The notes: generated from the sequence alone by a model not told the origin. A DNA stretch of 64,000 nt from Ancylobacter vacuolatus (GCF_030813595.1 NZ_JAUSUH010000002.1:496001-560000); one strand, 5' to 3'. Shown: positions 46,811-56,568, counted from the stretch's first letter. Translations and numbers: made by a program.

Positions 46811-47236
46811 TTAAAACGGCTTTACGATGACCATGATGACGATGCCGATCATCAACAGCGTCGGCACCTCGTTCATGATCCGGAAGAATCGCGCCGGCCG
46901 GGTGTTCCGGTCGGCGGCGAAATCGGCCACCCAGCGGGCCTGAACTTCCTGCGCGACGGTCATACCCAGCACCAGCGCCAGTTTCACGTGAAACCAGCCG
47001 GAGACGAACCATCCACCCTGCCAGGCGAGGTACAGCCCGGCCAGCCAGCTCACCGCCATGGCGGGACGGGCGATGGCCTTGAGCAGGCGCCGTTCCATCA
47101 CCTTGAAGGTTTCCGACTGCGGCGAGCCCTTCGGCGCGTCGCAGTGATAGACCATCAGCCGGGGCATGTAGAGCAGCGCCGCCATCCAGGAGATGATGGC
47201 GATCACATGCAGCGCCTTGATCCAGTCGTAGAGCAT
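46811..47236 (-). CDS. hemJ: protoporphyrinogen oxidase HemJ
   Basis: A 141-residue four-helix membrane protein. [20 protein letters not shown] and [11 protein letters not shown] have the conserved histidines of HemJ, which binds heme b and oxidises protoporphyrinogen IX. Length and the adjacency to hemE fit. It starts 24 bases after the hemE stop. A parS-like site lies within it. Confidence 0.95.
   Translation of the reverse strand: MLYDWIKALHVIAIISWMAALLYMPRLMVYHCDAPKGSPQSETFKVMERRLLKAIARPAMAVSWLAGLYLAWQGGWFVSGWFHVKLALVLGMTVAQEVQARWVADFAADRNTRPARFFRIMNEVPTLLMIGIVIMVIVKPF
46980..46995. promoter_or_regulatory. parS-like site 4 (inside hemJ)
   Basis: AGTTTCACGTGAAACC; the 14-base core GTTTCACGTGAAAC is perfect, giving 14 of 16 matches. 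It falls in codons of hemJ (GWFHVKL). Confidence 0.85.
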
Positions 47237-47260
47237 GGCAATCCCACCCCGGCCCTGCGC

Positions 47261-48310
47261 CTAGCCGCCCCGGATGCGGGCGATCATCCGCTCGACATGG
47301 GCGATCGGCGTTTCCGGGCGGATGCCGTGGCCAAGATTGAACACATGCGACGCGCCGCGAAAATCCGCCAGAATGGCGTCGATGCTGGCATCGAGCGCCG
47401 CCCCGCCGGCGATCAAGGAGAGCGGATCAAGATTACCCTGCAGCGCGCATTTGGCCCCCAGCGCATAGCGCGTCGCCGGACGATCGGCGGTCCAGTCGAG
47501 CCCGACCGCATTGACGCGGGTCGCCTGCACCATGGCGGTGAGGCCGGACAGGGTGGCACCCTTGGGAAAGGCGATGATCCGCGCGTCGGGAACTTCAGCC
47601 CGCACCAGGGCGACGATGCGGCGGATCGGCTCGATCGACCAGCGGCGGAAACTCTCGGGGTCCAGCACCCCGGCCCAGCTGTCGAAGATCTGCACCGCAT
47701 CGGCCCCGGCCTTGAGCTGGCCGACGAGATAGCGCGCCGAGGTCTCCACCAGGCGGTCGATCAGCGCGGTGAAGAACGCCGGATCCCTCAGGGAGGCGAG
47801 GCGTGCCGGCGCCTGATCCGGCGTGCCGCGCCCGGCGATCATATAGGTCGCCACCGTCCACGGCGCGCCGCAGAAACCGAGCAGCGCGGTCTCCGCCGGA
47901 AGCTCGGCGCGGATGCGGGCGACCGCTTCCAGCACCCGGTCGATCTTGGCGGGATCGAGCTCCTCGCGCAGCGCGGCCAGCTCGGTGCCAGTCGTCACAG
48001 GCACGAGGCGGGGCCCCTCCCCGGCCTCGAAGGTCAGCGGACAGCCCAGTGCATGCGGCACGACGAGAATGTCGGAGAACAGGATCGCCGCGTCAAAGCC
48101 GAAGCGCCGGATCGGCTGCAGCGTCACTTCGACGGCGAGATCCGGCGTGTAGCAGAGGGTAAGGAAATCGCCGGCCTTTTCGCGCACCGCCCGGTATTCC
48201 GGGAGATAGCGCCCGGCCTGGCGCATCATCCAGATCGGCGTGCGGCCGGGTACCTGTCCGTCCAGCGCCTGCAGCAGGATCGACTGTTCGCTCACGCTGC
48301 CACCTGCCAT
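47261..48310 (-). CDS. hemE: uroporphyrinogen decarboxylase
   Basis: A 349-residue TIM-barrel enzyme that decarboxylates uroporphyrinogen III to coproporphyrinogen [19 protein letters not shown] and [13 protein letters not shown] are the family signatures. ATG 48310 or the GTG five codons in may be the start. In Caulobacter and Rickettsia hemE borders oriC; here it also borders a DnaA-box-rich gap and a polarity switch. Confidence 0.97.
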   Translation of the reverse strand: MAGGSVSEQSILLQALDGQVPGRTPIWMMRQAGRYLPEYRAVREKAGDFLTLCYTPDLAVEVTLQPIRRFGFDAAILFSDILVVPHALGCPLTFEAGEGPRLVPVTTGTELAALREELDPAKIDRVLEAVARIRAELPAETALLGFCGAPWTVATYMIAGRGTPDQAPARLASLRDPAFFTALIDRLVETSARYLVGQLKAGADAVQIFDSWAGVLDPESFRRWSIEPIRRIVALVRAEVPDARIIAFPKGATLSGLTAMVQATRVNAVGLDWTADRPATRYALGAKCALQGNLDPLSLIAGGAALDASIDAILADFRGASHVFNLGHGIRPETPIAHVERMIARIRGG

Positions 48311-48662
48311 TTCGCCGCTGCCATGCTGCTCACCGTCCGGTTATCCCCGCGCTCTTCATACTTCTTTAAGCACTTTGAATCGAAAGTTGTCTGTGTTTAG
48401 AGCAGGGGATTAGACATGTTCCTCGCCGCTCACAATCCACCCCCAGCCTGAGCGTGCTCCGGCCGGCCGGACGCGATGTGAAACCGCTTGGCTCTCAGGC
48501 GCTTAAGCCAGGTGCGTCGGTTTATCCACGCAGTCCCCACCCACCGCCTTGATATGACGCACAGGGGCGTGGGTTGTGGAGGAAATCGCCCTCTATCCCC
48601 AGGGCGCCCTTGCGAACGCGCCGAGGGCATGGCTTGTTCCCATCCTATGCACAGGCCTGTGG
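48311..48662. other. oriC: candidate chromosomal replication origin (oriC)
   Basis: A gap between divergent hemE and the RP001-type regulator gene, the known oriC location in Caulobacter and Rickettsia. DnaA-box-like sites are TTATCCCCG (48341-48349, 7 of 9), TTATCCACG (48522-48530, 8 of 9), CTATGCACA (48645-48653, 8 of 9) and TGTGGATGA (48658-48666, 8 of 9). An AT-rich stretch at 48352-48420 may be the unwinding element; it contains GAATC (GANTC site) at 48377-48381. Neighbouring genes point away on both sides. Function is inferred, not shown. Confidence 0.75.
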
Positions 48663-49529
48663 ATGACCGGGGTGACTGATTCCGCCCGCCCGTCGGAGAG
48701 CTACTACCATCTCCATCTCGTGTCGGATTCCACCGGCGAGACGCTGATCAGCGTCGGCCGGGCGGCGGCGGCGCAGTATGATGTGAAGCCGATCGAGCAC
48801 ATTTACCCGCTGGTGCGCTCGCACAAGCAGCTCGACAAGGTAGTGCAGGCGATCGATGAATTTCCCGGCATCGTGCTCTACACCCTGACCGACCCGGAGC
48901 TGCGCAACCGGCTGAAGACCTATTGCCGCGACCATGGCGTGCCTGTTCTCTCGGTGCTGGCGCCAGTGGTGCAGCTGTTCCAGGCCTATCTCGGCGGCGT
49001 GCCGGAACCGCGCGTCGGCGGCCAGCACCAGCTCGATGGCGATTATTTCCGCCGCATCGACGCGATGAACTTCACCGTGATGCATGATGACGGCCAGCAT
49101 GTGGACGGGCTGGAAGCCGCCGATGTGGTGCTGCTCGGCATTTCCCGCTCCTCAAAGACGCCGACCAGCATCTATCTCGCCAATCGCGGCATCAAGACCG
49201 CCAACATCCCGCTGGTGCCGAGCCTGCCGGTGCCGCCGGGCCTCGCCGATCTCAAGCGGCCGCTGATCGTCGGCCTGCTCGCCAGCGCCGACCGGGTGGT
49301 GGAAATCCGCCGCAACCGGCTGCTCGGGCTGAACGCGGCGCAGGCGGCCGATGCCTATACCGACCGGCAGTCGGTGGCGGAGGAAATCGCCTTTTCCCGC
49401 CGGCTCTGCGCCCGCCATGGCTGGCCGATGATCGACGTCACCCGCCGCTCCATCGAGGAGACGGCGGCGGCGATCATCGCTCTGCTGCAGGAGCGCCGGC
49501 GCATGCTGACCGAGAATCCCAATGGTTGA
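48663..49529 (+). CDS. pyruvate phosphate dikinase regulatory protein (DUF299, RP001-like)
   Basis: A 288-residue bifunctional serine/threonine kinase and phosphorylase family protein. [21 protein letters not shown] is the typical N-terminus and [15 protein letters not shown] the P-loop. It modulates PPDK (or PEP synthase) by reversible phosphorylation. ATG 48663 is used because homology begins just after; the frame is open back to a GTG at 48576. The ORF start overlaps a DnaA-box-like site. Its 3' end overlaps maf. Confidence 0.94.
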   Translation: MTGVTDSARPSESYYHLHLVSDSTGETLISVGRAAAAQYDVKPIEHIYPLVRSHKQLDKVVQAIDEFPGIVLYTLTDPELRNRLKTYCRDHGVPVLSVLAPVVQLFQAYLGGVPEPRVGGQHQLDGDYFRRIDAMNFTVMHDDGQHVDGLEAADVVLLGISRSSKTPTSIYLANRGIKTANIPLVPSLPVPPGLADLKRPLIVGLLASADRVVEIRRNRLLGLNAAQAADAYTDRQSVAEEIAFSRRLCARHGWPMIDVTRRSIEETAAAIIALLQERRRMLTENPNG

Positions 49530-50154
49530 AGGCTCTGGGGAAAATCGCCTCTGGCGCGGGACGGCGCCGTTGCTGCTCGCCTCCAAGAGCGCCGCCCGCC
49601 GCGCCTTACTGGACGCCGCGCGCCTGCCGTTCGAGGTGGTGAGCGTTGACGTGGATGAGCGCGCGATCGAGGCGCAGGCGGTGGACGAGGGGGCCGATCC
49701 CGCAGGCATCGCGCTCACCCTCGCCCGTGCCAAGGCGCTGGCGGGCGCCGCCGCGCATCCCGGCCGGGTCGTCATCGGCGCCGACCAGACGCTGGCACTG
49801 GGCGATGAAGCCTTCCACAAGCCGGCCGACCGGGCGGCGGCGAAGGCGCAGATCGCCCGTCTGGCGGGCCGCACCCATAAGCTGCATTCCGCCGTGGCGG
49901 TGGCGCGCGACGGCGAGGTGCTGTGGGCAACGGTGGAGAGCGCCCATCTCACCCTGCGTCCGCTCGATGACGCCGCGCTTGAGGCCTATCTCGATGCGGC
50001 GGGCGAGGCGGTGCTGTCCAGCGTCGGTGGCTACCAGCTGGAAGAGCTGGGCATTCACCTGTTCGAGCGTGTCGAGGGCGACCATTCGGTGATATTGGGG
50101 CTGCCGCTCCTGCCGCTGCTCGGCTTTCTACGCTCCGAAGGACTTCTGCTGTGA
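49522..50154 (+). CDS. maf: Maf-like nucleotide pyrophosphatase
   Basis: A 210-residue Maf/Ham1-fold protein. [15 protein letters not shown] and [12 protein letters not shown] are diagnostic; family members hydrolyse dTTP/UTP or modified nucleotides. ATG 49522 overlaps the previous gene by 8 bases; the stop overlaps aroE (GTGA), so the chain is coupled. Confidence 0.94.
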   Translation: MVEGSGENRLWRGTAPLLLASKSAARRALLDAARLPFEVVSVDVDERAIEAQAVDEGADPAGIALTLARAKALAGAAAHPGRVVIGADQTLALGDEAFHKPADRAAAKAQIARLAGRTHKLHSAVAVARDGEVLWATVESAHLTLRPLDDAALEAYLDAAGEAVLSSVGGYQLEELGIHLFERVEGDHSVILGLPLLPLLGFLRSEGLLL

Positions 50155-50996
50155 CCCGCAATGTGGCGATTATCGGCCATCCCGTCAGCCATTCGCGCTC
50201 GCCGCTGATCCATGGCTACTGGCTGGCCCAGCATGGCATCGACGGGACCTATGGCGTGCGCGATGTCTCCCCCGAGAACATTGATGCGTTTCTCGCCGAC
50301 TTCGCCGCCTCCGGCCTCGTCGGCGGCAATGTCACCGTGCCGCACAAGGAAGCGGCCTTCCGCGCCTGCGCGACGCGCGATTCCGTCGCTCAGGCGCTTG
50401 GCGCGGTGAACACGCTGTGGCTTGAAGATGGCGCGCTTCACGGCGCCAATACCGATGTGCACGGTTTTCTCGCCAATCTCGACGCCGCTGAGCCGGACTG
50501 GGCGCGGGCGCTGGGCGAGGCGGTGGTGCTGGGCGCGGGCGGCGCGGCCCGGGCCGTTGTCTACGGGCTGCTGGAGCGCGGCCTTGACCGCGTGGTAGTG
50601 GCCAACCGCACGCGGGCACGGGCCGAAGTGTTGCGCGACCAGTTCGGCCCGCGCGTGCTCCCCATCGACTGGCGCGATCTCGGCGGGCGGCTGGTGGGCT
50701 GCCGGCTGCTGGTCAACACCACCTCACTCGGCATGAAGGGCCAGCCGCCGCTCGATATCGACCTTTCCGCCCTGTCGCCCGACGCGCTGGTGACGGATAT
50801 CGTTTATGTGCCGCTGGAAACGCCGCTCTTGCGGGCGGCCAAGGCGCGCGGCCTCGCCACGGTGGACGGGCTCGGCATGCTGCTGCACCAGGCGGTGCCG
50901 GGCTTCGCGCGCTGGTTCGGTGTGCGCCCGGTCGTGACGCCGGAGCTGCGGGCGCTTGTCATCGACGATCTGAAGGCGAAGGGGCAGCTGGCGTGA
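50151..50996 (+). CDS. aroE: shikimate dehydrogenase
   Basis: A 281-residue NADP-dependent enzyme of aromatic amino-acid synthesis (3-dehydroshikimate to shikimate). [17 protein letters not shown] and [12 protein letters not shown] bind substrate; [14 protein letters not shown] is the nucleotide site. It starts with GTG 50151, overlapping the maf stop, and its stop overlaps coaE (GTGA). Confidence 0.97.
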   Translation: MTRNVAIIGHPVSHSRSPLIHGYWLAQHGIDGTYGVRDVSPENIDAFLADFAASGLVGGNVTVPHKEAAFRACATRDSVAQALGAVNTLWLEDGALHGANTDVHGFLANLDAAEPDWARALGEAVVLGAGGAARAVVYGLLERGLDRVVVANRTRARAEVLRDQFGPRVLPIDWRDLGGRLVGCRLLVNTTSLGMKGQPPLDIDLSALSPDALVTDIVYVPLETPLLRAAKARGLATVDGLGMLLHQAVPGFARWFGVRPVVTPELRALVIDDLKAKGQLA

Positions 50997-51628
50997 GCCC
51001 TCGCCTGCCCTTTCGGCTCGGCCTGACCGGTTCGATCGGCATGGGCAAATCGACCACGGCGCAGATTTTTCGCGATCTCGGCGTGCCGGTGCATGATGCC
51101 GATGCGGCCGTGCACGCGCTTTATGGTGCGGAAGGTGTCGCCCCGGTGGCAGCCGCCTTTCCCGGCGTGGTGGTGGACCGGCGGGTCGACCGCGCGCTGC
51201 TGGGCGCCCGCGTGTTCGGCGATGACGCAGCGATGAAGCGGCTTGAGGCCATCGTCCACCCGCTGGTGCGGGCGCGGGAAAAGGCCTTCCTCGACCAAGC
51301 GGCGGCGGCGGGCGAACCCATCGCCGTGCTCGACATCCCGTTGCTTTATGAGACCGGCGCGCAGGGCCGGGTCGACGCCGTGCTTGTGGTGACGGCGCCG
51401 GAAGCGGTGCAGCGCGCCCGGGTGATGGCCCGGCCCGGCATGAGCGAAAAAACCTTCGCTGCCATCCTCGGCCGGCAGATGCCCGATGCCGAGAAGCGCC
51501 GGCGCGCTGATTTTGTGCTCGACACCAGCCTGGGGCTCGACCCGGCCCGGGCCGCTATGGCAGAGCTTCTGCAGCAGTTGCGGGCGCGGCGCGGCGCGGA
51601 CGCGGAACAGGGAGACGGCGATGCGTGA
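50993..51628 (+). CDS. coaE: dephospho-CoA kinase
   Basis: A 211-residue P-loop kinase, last step of coenzyme A synthesis. P-loop [17 protein letters not shown] near residue 9 and [19 protein letters not shown] are characteristic. GTG 50993 overlaps the aroE stop, and the end overlaps dnaQ by 8 bases. Confidence 0.96.
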   Translation: MSPRLPFRLGLTGSIGMGKSTTAQIFRDLGVPVHDADAAVHALYGAEGVAPVAAAFPGVVVDRRVDRALLGARVFGDDAAMKRLEAIVHPLVRAREKAFLDQAAAAGEPIAVLDIPLLYETGAQGRVDAVLVVTAPEAVQRARVMARPGMSEKTFAAILGRQMPDAEKRRRADFVLDTSLGLDPARAAMAELLQQLRARRGADAEQGDGDA

Positions 51629-52319
51629 GATCGTGCTCGACACCGAAACCACCGGCCTCAACCCGCTCACCGGCGACCGGCTGGTCGAAATCGGCTGCGT
51701 CGAAATCTTCAACCGCATCCCGACGGGCCAAGTCTACCACGTCTATCTCAACCCCCAGCGCGACATGCCGGTGGAAGCGTTCAACGTGCATGGGCTGTCG
51801 AGCGAATTTCTCGCCGACAAGCCGCTCTTCGCCCAAGTGGCGGACGATTTCCTCGCCTTCATCGCCGGCGACCCACTGGTCATTCACAACGCCGCCTTCG
51901 ATATCGGCTTCCTCAATGCGGAGCTGGCGAAGATCGGCCGGCCGGCGCTGACCTTCGACCGGGTGATCGACACGCTCTCGCTGGCGCGGCGGCGGCATCC
52001 GGGTGCGTCGAATCGTCTCGACGACCTGATGAACCGCTACGGCATCAACAGCTCGCGCCGCACCAAGCACGGGGCGCTGCTGGATTCCGAATTGCTGGCG
52101 GAGGTTTATGCCGAACTGTGCGGCGGCAAGCAGACGGCGCTGAGCCTGACCGCCTCGGAGGCCACCGTCATCGTGATCGAGGGCCAGGTGGCGAGCCCGA
52201 TGCAGCGCCCGCGGCCGCTGGCGCCGCGCGGCAACGAGGCGGAGGCCGCCGCCCATGCCGCCTTCATCGCCACGCTGGGCGAGAATGCCATCTGGAAAGA
52301 CTACACGGCCGGAAGCTGA
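51621..52319 (+). CDS. dnaQ: DNA polymerase III epsilon subunit (proofreading exonuclease)
   Basis: A 232-residue DEDDh exonuclease. ExoI is [20 protein letters not shown], Exo[13 protein letters not shown] and Exo[17 protein letters not shown]. It proofreads replication. ATG 51621 follows AGGGAGA. Last of the overlapping maf-aroE-coaE-dnaQ chain; convergent with secB. Confidence 0.97.
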   Translation: MREIVLDTETTGLNPLTGDRLVEIGCVEIFNRIPTGQVYHVYLNPQRDMPVEAFNVHGLSSEFLADKPLFAQVADDFLAFIAGDPLVIHNAAFDIGFLNAELAKIGRPALTFDRVIDTLSLARRRHPGASNRLDDLMNRYGINSSRRTKHGALLDSELLAEVYAELCGGKQTALSLTASEATVIVIEGQVASPMQRPRPLAPRGNEAEAAAHAAFIATLGENAIWKDYTAGS

Positions 52320-52333
52320 CGCCGCCGGCCGTG
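52304..52333. terminator. hairpin spanning the dnaQ stop
   Basis: CACGGCCGG (52304-52312) and CCGGCCGTG (52325-52333) form a perfect 9-base stem over 12 bases that include the dnaQ stop codon. It lies between convergent dnaQ and secB. Confidence 0.55.
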
Positions 52334-52362
52334 CTGTTCGGATCAGGGTCGAAAGGCCTGCG

Positions 52363-52827
52363 TCAGGAGGCGAGCACGTTGCTCGGCGCCTGCTGCGCCA
52401 TGCGCTGGCGATACAGCGTGACGAAATCGACAGGATCGATCATCAGCGGCGGGAAGCCGCCATTGCGCACCGTGTCGGCGACGATCTGCCGCGCGAAGGG
52501 GAACAGCATGCGCGGGCATTCGATCAGGATGAAGGGGTGGATGGTTTCCTGCGCCACGTTCTGGGCGCGGAAGATGCCGGCATAGGCCAGCTCCAGCGCG
52601 AACAGCGTCTTGCCGTTCAGCTCGGCCTTGGCCTCGACCTTCAGCTCGACTTCATATTCCGAACCTTCGCGCATCGGCCGGGCATTGACGTTGATCTGGA
52701 TGCCGATCTGCGGCTGGCCCTTCACGACCAACGATTCCGGCGCGCCCGGATTTTCGAAGGACAGGTCTTTCGTGTACTGCGTCAGCACCTGCAGGGTCGG
52801 CATCTGGGCGTTGTCGGTCTCAGCCAT
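52363..52827 (-). CDS. secB: protein-export chaperone SecB
   Basis: A 154-residue tetrameric chaperone that keeps precursors unfolded for Sec[17 protein letters not shown] and [20 protein letters not shown] are diagnostic. Convergent with dnaQ, an arrangement conserved near alphaproteobacterial origins. Confidence 0.97.
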   Translation of the reverse strand: MAETDNAQMPTLQVLTQYTKDLSFENPGAPESLVVKGQPQIGIQINVNARPMREGSEYEVELKVEAKAELNGKTLFALELAYAGIFRAQNVAQETIHPFILIECPRMLFPFARQIVADTVRNGGFPPLMIDPVDFVTLYRQRMAQQAPSNVLAS

Positions 52828-53279
52828 AGGTTTCTCCGTGGGGTTCGCCGGAATCGGCCATCCGTGGCGCCGGCGATGGTGCCGCTGGGTCGGTGGTCCC
52901 GCCTCAGCCGGTCTTTCATGGGGCGGGTGTCGCTAACACGGTTGGATGCGGCTCACAAGCGCGGTGCGGCGCCGTTTCCGGTGTGTCCTGGCATGCCAGC
53001 AGGCCACGCCGCGAACCACGCCGCCAACCACGCCGCTTGGCGGAAGCCGCCGGCTTGCTCTACTGTGCCGATGGATGTCCGGCCGCGCTGGTCCGCCCCG
53101 CTGTTCCGCCCGATGTGATGACCTTGGGGCAGGGACGGGGTGGCGAAATCGGCTAGACGTCGTAAATAGGTCATGTGAACGGGTCGGTTCTTCCTTGGAA
53201 GCCGCCGCGCCGGCACCACATGATGTACAGTCCCGCGCCGGAACGGCTCCGGCGGCGGCCAACAGCGGCGAACTGCGAC
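52828..53279. promoter_or_regulatory. divergent gap between secB and the Tim44-like gene
   Basis: No convincing gene in 452 bases. It must contain promoters for both neighbours. A tandem repeat lies at 53004-53039; no other motif is clear. Confidence 0.4.
53004..53039. repeat. tandem 12-base repeat
   Basis: CCACGCCGCGAA, CCACGCCGCCAA and CCACGCCGCTTG follow each other in the secB/Tim44 divergent gap. Probably replication slippage; no function evident. Confidence 0.75.
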
Positions 53280-54008
53280 GTGTTCGATATTTATACGATC
53301 ATCTTCCTAGCCCTCGCCGTGTTCATTTTCATACGGCTGCGGAGCGTGCTGGGACAGCGTACGGGGCGCGAGCGGCCGCCCTACGACCCCTATTCGCGCC
53401 GCGATGCCGCCAAGGCGCCGGTGGGCGCCACCGACAAGGTGGTGAATTTCCCCGGCCCGGCCAATGACAAGCCGGCCGTGCCCGTGCCTGTCGAGCCGCT
53501 GGAGGATGCCGAACCCGCGCCGGCGCGCTGGGCCGGAATCGCCGAGGTCGGCTCGGCGGTGGCCAACGGCCTCGACGCCATCGCCGCGCAGGAACGCGAC
53601 TTCGACGCCAAGCACTTCCTCACCGGTGCCCGCGCCGCCTATGAGATGATCGTCGTCGCCTTCGCCCATGGCGACCGCGCCGCGCTCAAGGACCTGCTGG
53701 CGCGCGACGTGTTCGACGGCTTTGCCGCCGCCATCACCGAGCGCGAGCAGCGCGGCGAGACGATGGAGACGCAGTTCGTCGGCATCGAGAAGGCCGATAT
53801 CATCGAGGCCGATGCGCGTGGCCGCTCGGCGCAGATCACGGTGCGCTTCCTGTCGCAGCTGATTTCCGTCACCCGCGACAAGCATGGCGGCGTGGTCGAT
53901 GGCGATCCCGAGCAGGTCGCCGACGTGACCGATGTGTGGACCTTCGCCCGGGAGCTCGGCGCCCGCGACCCCAACTGGAAGCTTGTCGCCACCGAAGCGG
54001 CTTCGTGA
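53280..54008 (+). CDS. Tim44/TimA-domain protein
   Basis: A 242-residue protein. The N-terminal helix MFDIYTIIFLALAVFIFIRL (GTG start at 53280) anchors it in the membrane; LGQRTGRERPPYDPYS follows. The C-terminal 130 residues (DFDAKHFLTGARAAYEMIVV to the end) form a Tim44-like domain, as in the mitochondrial import factor. The bacterial TimA protein is linked to the inner membrane. It sits upstream of mltA, the usual position. Confidence 0.88.
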   Translation: MFDIYTIIFLALAVFIFIRLRSVLGQRTGRERPPYDPYSRRDAAKAPVGATDKVVNFPGPANDKPAVPVPVEPLEDAEPAPARWAGIAEVGSAVANGLDAIAAQERDFDAKHFLTGARAAYEMIVVAFAHGDRAALKDLLARDVFDGFAAAITEREQRGETMETQFVGIEKADIIEADARGRSAQITVRFLSQLISVTRDKHGGVVDGDPEQVADVTDVWTFARELGARDPNWKLVATEAAS

Positions 54009-54020
54009 GAAGATGGCGCG

Positions 54021-55301
54021 GTGCGCGCTTCCCTTCTCATCCTCGCTCTTTCCGCAGGTCTGACCGGCACCCTTCTGCTCGGGGCCGGGCCGGCGCGCGC
54101 CGCGCCGCCGCCGCTGTTTCCGCAGGCGGTGCTTGAGCCGAGCCGCTTTGCCGACCTGCCCGGCTGGGCGCAGGACGACCATGCCAAGGCTCTCACCGCC
54201 TTCCGCCGCAGCTGCAGCGCGATTACCCGCAAGGGTGACCGCGTCACCCCGCCCCGCCCGGTCTTCTCAGCCCTGCGGCCGATCTGCGCCCGGGCGGCGC
54301 GGCTGCCGAAGCACCCGAGCGATGCGGTGGCGCGAAAATTCTTCGAGTCTCAATTCCGCCCCTACACCATCACCGCGCTGGAGCAGGCCAACGGCTTTCT
54401 CACCGGCTATTACGAGCCGGAGGTCGAGGGCTCGCGCACGCGCTCGGGTGACTTCGCCACCCCGCTTTATGCCCGCCCGGCCGATCTCGTCATCGAATCG
54501 CCGCCCGGTGGCGGCCCGCCGACCAATAAGAGCGGCGCTTTCCGCAAGGTGGACGGCGCGCTGGTGCCCTATCACGACCGTGCCGCGATCGAGGACGGGG
54601 CGCTCGGCGATGACGGGGCGGTGGTCGCCTGGATCCGCGACCCGGCCGACGCCTTCTTCGCCCATATTCAGGGTTCGGTGCGGGTGCGCCTGCCCGATGG
54701 CGAGGTGCTGCGGCTGAACTATGACGGCCATAATGGCCAGCCCTACACGCCGATCGGCCGGCTGCTGATCGAGCGCGGGCTGGTGCCGCGCGAGAAGATG
54801 TCGATGGACGCCATCCGCGCCTATATCGCCGCGCACCCGCAAGAGGGGCGCGCGCTGATGCGGGAAAACCGTTCCTACATCTTCTTTCGCATCGCCCATG
54901 AGCTGAAGGCCGAGGACGGGGCGGTGGGCGCGCAGGGCCTGCCGCTGATGGCCGGGCGCTCCATCGCGGTGGACAAGGCGATCCATGTCTACGGCACGCC
55001 GTTCTATCTCGAAGCGGCGCTGCCAACCGGGCCGGAGGGGGCGAACCAACCTTTCGAGCGGCTGATGATCGCGCAGGATACCGGCTCGGCCATTGTCGGC
55101 CCGGCGCGGGCCGACATTTTCTTCGGTGCCGGCGACGAGGCGGGCACACTGGCCGGGCGCATCCAGCATCCCGGCCGCTTCACCCTGCTGCTGCCGCGCG
55201 TGCTCGATCCCGCCCGTGCCCGTGTGCCGTTGCCGAAGCCGAGGCCCGCGACGGCGCCCGCGGCGACGCCGCTTCCCGCCGCCCTGTCGGAAACACCGTG
55301 A
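54021..55301 (+). CDS. mltA: membrane-bound lytic murein transglycosylase A
   Basis: A 426-residue periplasmic enzyme cleaving peptidoglycan to 1,6-anhydro ends. Signal sequence LLILALSAGLTGTLLLGAGP is followed by the MltA domain (LTGYYEPEVEGSRTRSGDF) and the 3D domain with catalytic aspartates in AQDTGSAIVGPARADIFFG. GTG 54021 start, 12 bases after the Tim44-like gene. Its stop overlaps the Smr gene (TGATG). No lipobox cysteine is evident. Confidence 0.94.
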   Translation: MRASLLILALSAGLTGTLLLGAGPARAAPPPLFPQAVLEPSRFADLPGWAQDDHAKALTAFRRSCSAITRKGDRVTPPRPVFSALRPICARAARLPKHPSDAVARKFFESQFRPYTITALEQANGFLTGYYEPEVEGSRTRSGDFATPLYARPADLVIESPPGGGPPTNKSGAFRKVDGALVPYHDRAAIEDGALGDDGAVVAWIRDPADAFFAHIQGSVRVRLPDGEVLRLNYDGHNGQPYTPIGRLLIERGLVPREKMSMDAIRAYIAAHPQEGRALMRENRSYIFFRIAHELKAEDGAVGAQGLPLMAGRSIAVDKAIHVYGTPFYLEAALPTGPEGANQPFERLMIAQDTGSAIVGPARADIFFGAGDEAGTLAGRIQHPGRFTLLLPRVLDPARARVPLPKPRPATAPAATPLPAALSETP

Positions 55302-55903
55302 TGGCCGGGCCGCCCGATCCGCGCCCGCGTCCCCGCCGGCGCCGCCCGCTCGATGCCGAAGAGACCGCGCTGTGGGAGCATGTGACGCGCTCGATCCGGC
55401 CGATCCGACCCAAGAGGTTGGTGGCCAAAATGGAGCCTGCTCCCGAGCCCACGCCCGAGCCTGCCATCGAGACGCCCGCGCGGGCGAAACGCGCGGTGCC
55501 GCTGCCCGTTGTCGCCGCGCCGAAGCCGCCGCCCGGCCCGCCGCCGCTGGCCCCGCTGGAGCCGAAGCTGCGCCGCCGCCTGTCGCGCGGGGCGGAGGTG
55601 GATGCGCGGCTCGACCTGCACGGCATGACCCAGGCCGCCGCGCATGGGCGGTTGATCGCCTTCCTGCGCGGGGCGCAGGGCTCCGGCCATGGGCTGGTGC
55701 TTGTCATAACAGGCAAGGGCGAGGCGATGAGCGTGCTCGCTGGCGAGGGCGGGCGCGGCGTGCTGCGCCGGCTGGTGCCGCAATGGCTCGGCGCGCCGGA
55801 ACTGCGCACCGTGGTGCTCGGCTTCGAGACCGCCGGGCGCGGCCATGGCGGGGAAGGCGCGCTTTATGTGCGGGTGCGGCGCCTGCGGGGTGGCCGGTCG
55901 TGA
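55301..55903 (+). CDS. Smr/MutS2-C-domain protein
   Basis: A 200-residue protein. The N-terminal half is basic and Pro-rich. The Smr domain has LDLHGMTQAAAHGRLIAFL and the ITGKG loop; such domains nick DNA or RNA. ATG 55301 overlaps the mltA stop, and its stop overlaps the XRE gene. Physiological role unclear. Confidence 0.9.
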   Translation: MAGPPDPRPRPRRRRPLDAEETALWEHVTRSIRPIRPKRLVAKMEPAPEPTPEPAIETPARAKRAVPLPVVAAPKPPPGPPPLAPLEPKLRRRLSRGAEVDARLDLHGMTQAAAHGRLIAFLRGAQGSGHGLVLVITGKGEAMSVLAGEGGRGVLRRLVPQWLGAPELRTVVLGFETAGRGHGGEGALYVRVRRLRGGRS

Positions 55904-56265
55904 CGCCCTTCGGCCGCCGCCTGCGCGAACTGCGGGCCGAGCGCGGGGTAACGCTGAGCCAGATGGCGGAAACGATCGGCGTCTCCGCCGCCTATCTCTC
56001 GGCGCTGGAACATGGCAAGCGCGGCCAGCCGACCTGGCTGATGCTCCAGCGCATCATGGCCTATTTCAACGTGATCTGGGACGAGGCGGAAGCGCTGCGG
56101 GCGCTGGCCGACCTCTCCGACCCGCGCGTGGTGGTGGACACATCAGGCCTGTCGCCCGAGGCGACCGAGCTGGCGAACCTCCTCGCCCGCGAGATCGCCA
56201 CCCTGCCGCCGGAGGCGGTGGCCGAACTGCTTGGCCGGCTGAAGATATTGGGCCGGCCGGGGTAG
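55900..56265 (+). CDS. XRE-family helix-turn-helix regulator
   Basis: A 121-residue protein with an XRE domain (LRELRAERGVTLSQMAETIG, VSAAYLSALEHGKRG) and a helical C-terminal half (LANLLAREIATLPPEAVAEL). GTG 55900 overlaps the Smr stop. Target unknown; coupled to mltA and smr. Confidence 0.9.
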   Translation: MTPFGRRLRELRAERGVTLSQMAETIGVSAAYLSALEHGKRGQPTWLMLQRIMAYFNVIWDEAEALRALADLSDPRVVVDTSGLSPEATELANLLAREIATLPPEAVAELLGRLKILGRPG

Positions 56266-56278
56266 CGTTTTGGGGGAC

Positions 56279-56323
56279 CTGCGTGCGTCGAGACGCGGGG
56301 CGGAGCCCCGCTCCTCAGCATGA
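56279..56323 (+). repeat. REP-like palindromic unit, copy 1
   Basis: A 45-base unit beginning CTGCGTGCGTCGAGACG and ending CTCCTCAGCATGA, with internal hairpin GCGGGGC-GGA-GCCCCGC. Copies 2 (inverted) and 3 (direct) share the flanks while the stem differs. Confidence 0.75.
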
Positions 56324-56332
56324 TGCCCCTCT

Positions 56333-56373
56333 TCATCCTGAGGTGCTCGCGGAGCGAGCCTCGAAGGACGCAG
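56333..56373 (-). repeat. REP-like palindromic unit, copy 2 (inverted)
   Basis: Inverted relative to copy 1: TCATCCTGAGG ... CCTCGAAGGACGCAG, with stem GCTCGC-GGA-GCGAGC. Copies 1 and 2 are close and could pair in a larger hairpin. Confidence 0.75.
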
Positions 56374-56439
56374 AACATCGCCGATCCCGTTCCTGCTGGG
56401 CATGTGGGGCGCCTTCCGAGTCAACGCCGGTTTAGCCAC

Positions 56440-56484
56440 CTGCGTGCTTCGAGACGGCAGGCTCCGCCCGCCTCCTCAGCATGA
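56440..56484 (+). repeat. REP-like palindromic unit, copy 3
   Basis: Begins CTGCGTGCTTCGAGACGG and ends CTCCTCAGCATGA; the internal stem is GGC-A-GGC with GCC-C-GCC around TCC. The stem differs from copies 1 and 2 but pairing potential is kept. Confidence 0.7.
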
Positions 56485-56519
56485 CGGGGGTATTTCCAGC
56501 GTCACTATCCGAATACCCC

Positions 56520-56535
56520 CGTTTCACGTGAAACC
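56520..56535. promoter_or_regulatory. parS-like site 5 (XRE-hslU gap)
   Basis: CGTTTCACGTGAAACC; core GTTTCACGTGAAAC is perfect. It is in the intergenic gap about 34 bases before the hslU stop, on the far side of the predicted oriC from sites 1-4. Confidence 0.85.
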
Positions 56536-56568
56536 CTCAGCCGGCTCAGGACTTGTTCCGGGCCCGAA

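Noticed and set aside
48366..48380. TTAA-N7-GAAT resembling a CtrA site in the candidate origin
   Set aside because: Only the first half fits TTAA-N7-TTAA; too weak to annotate.
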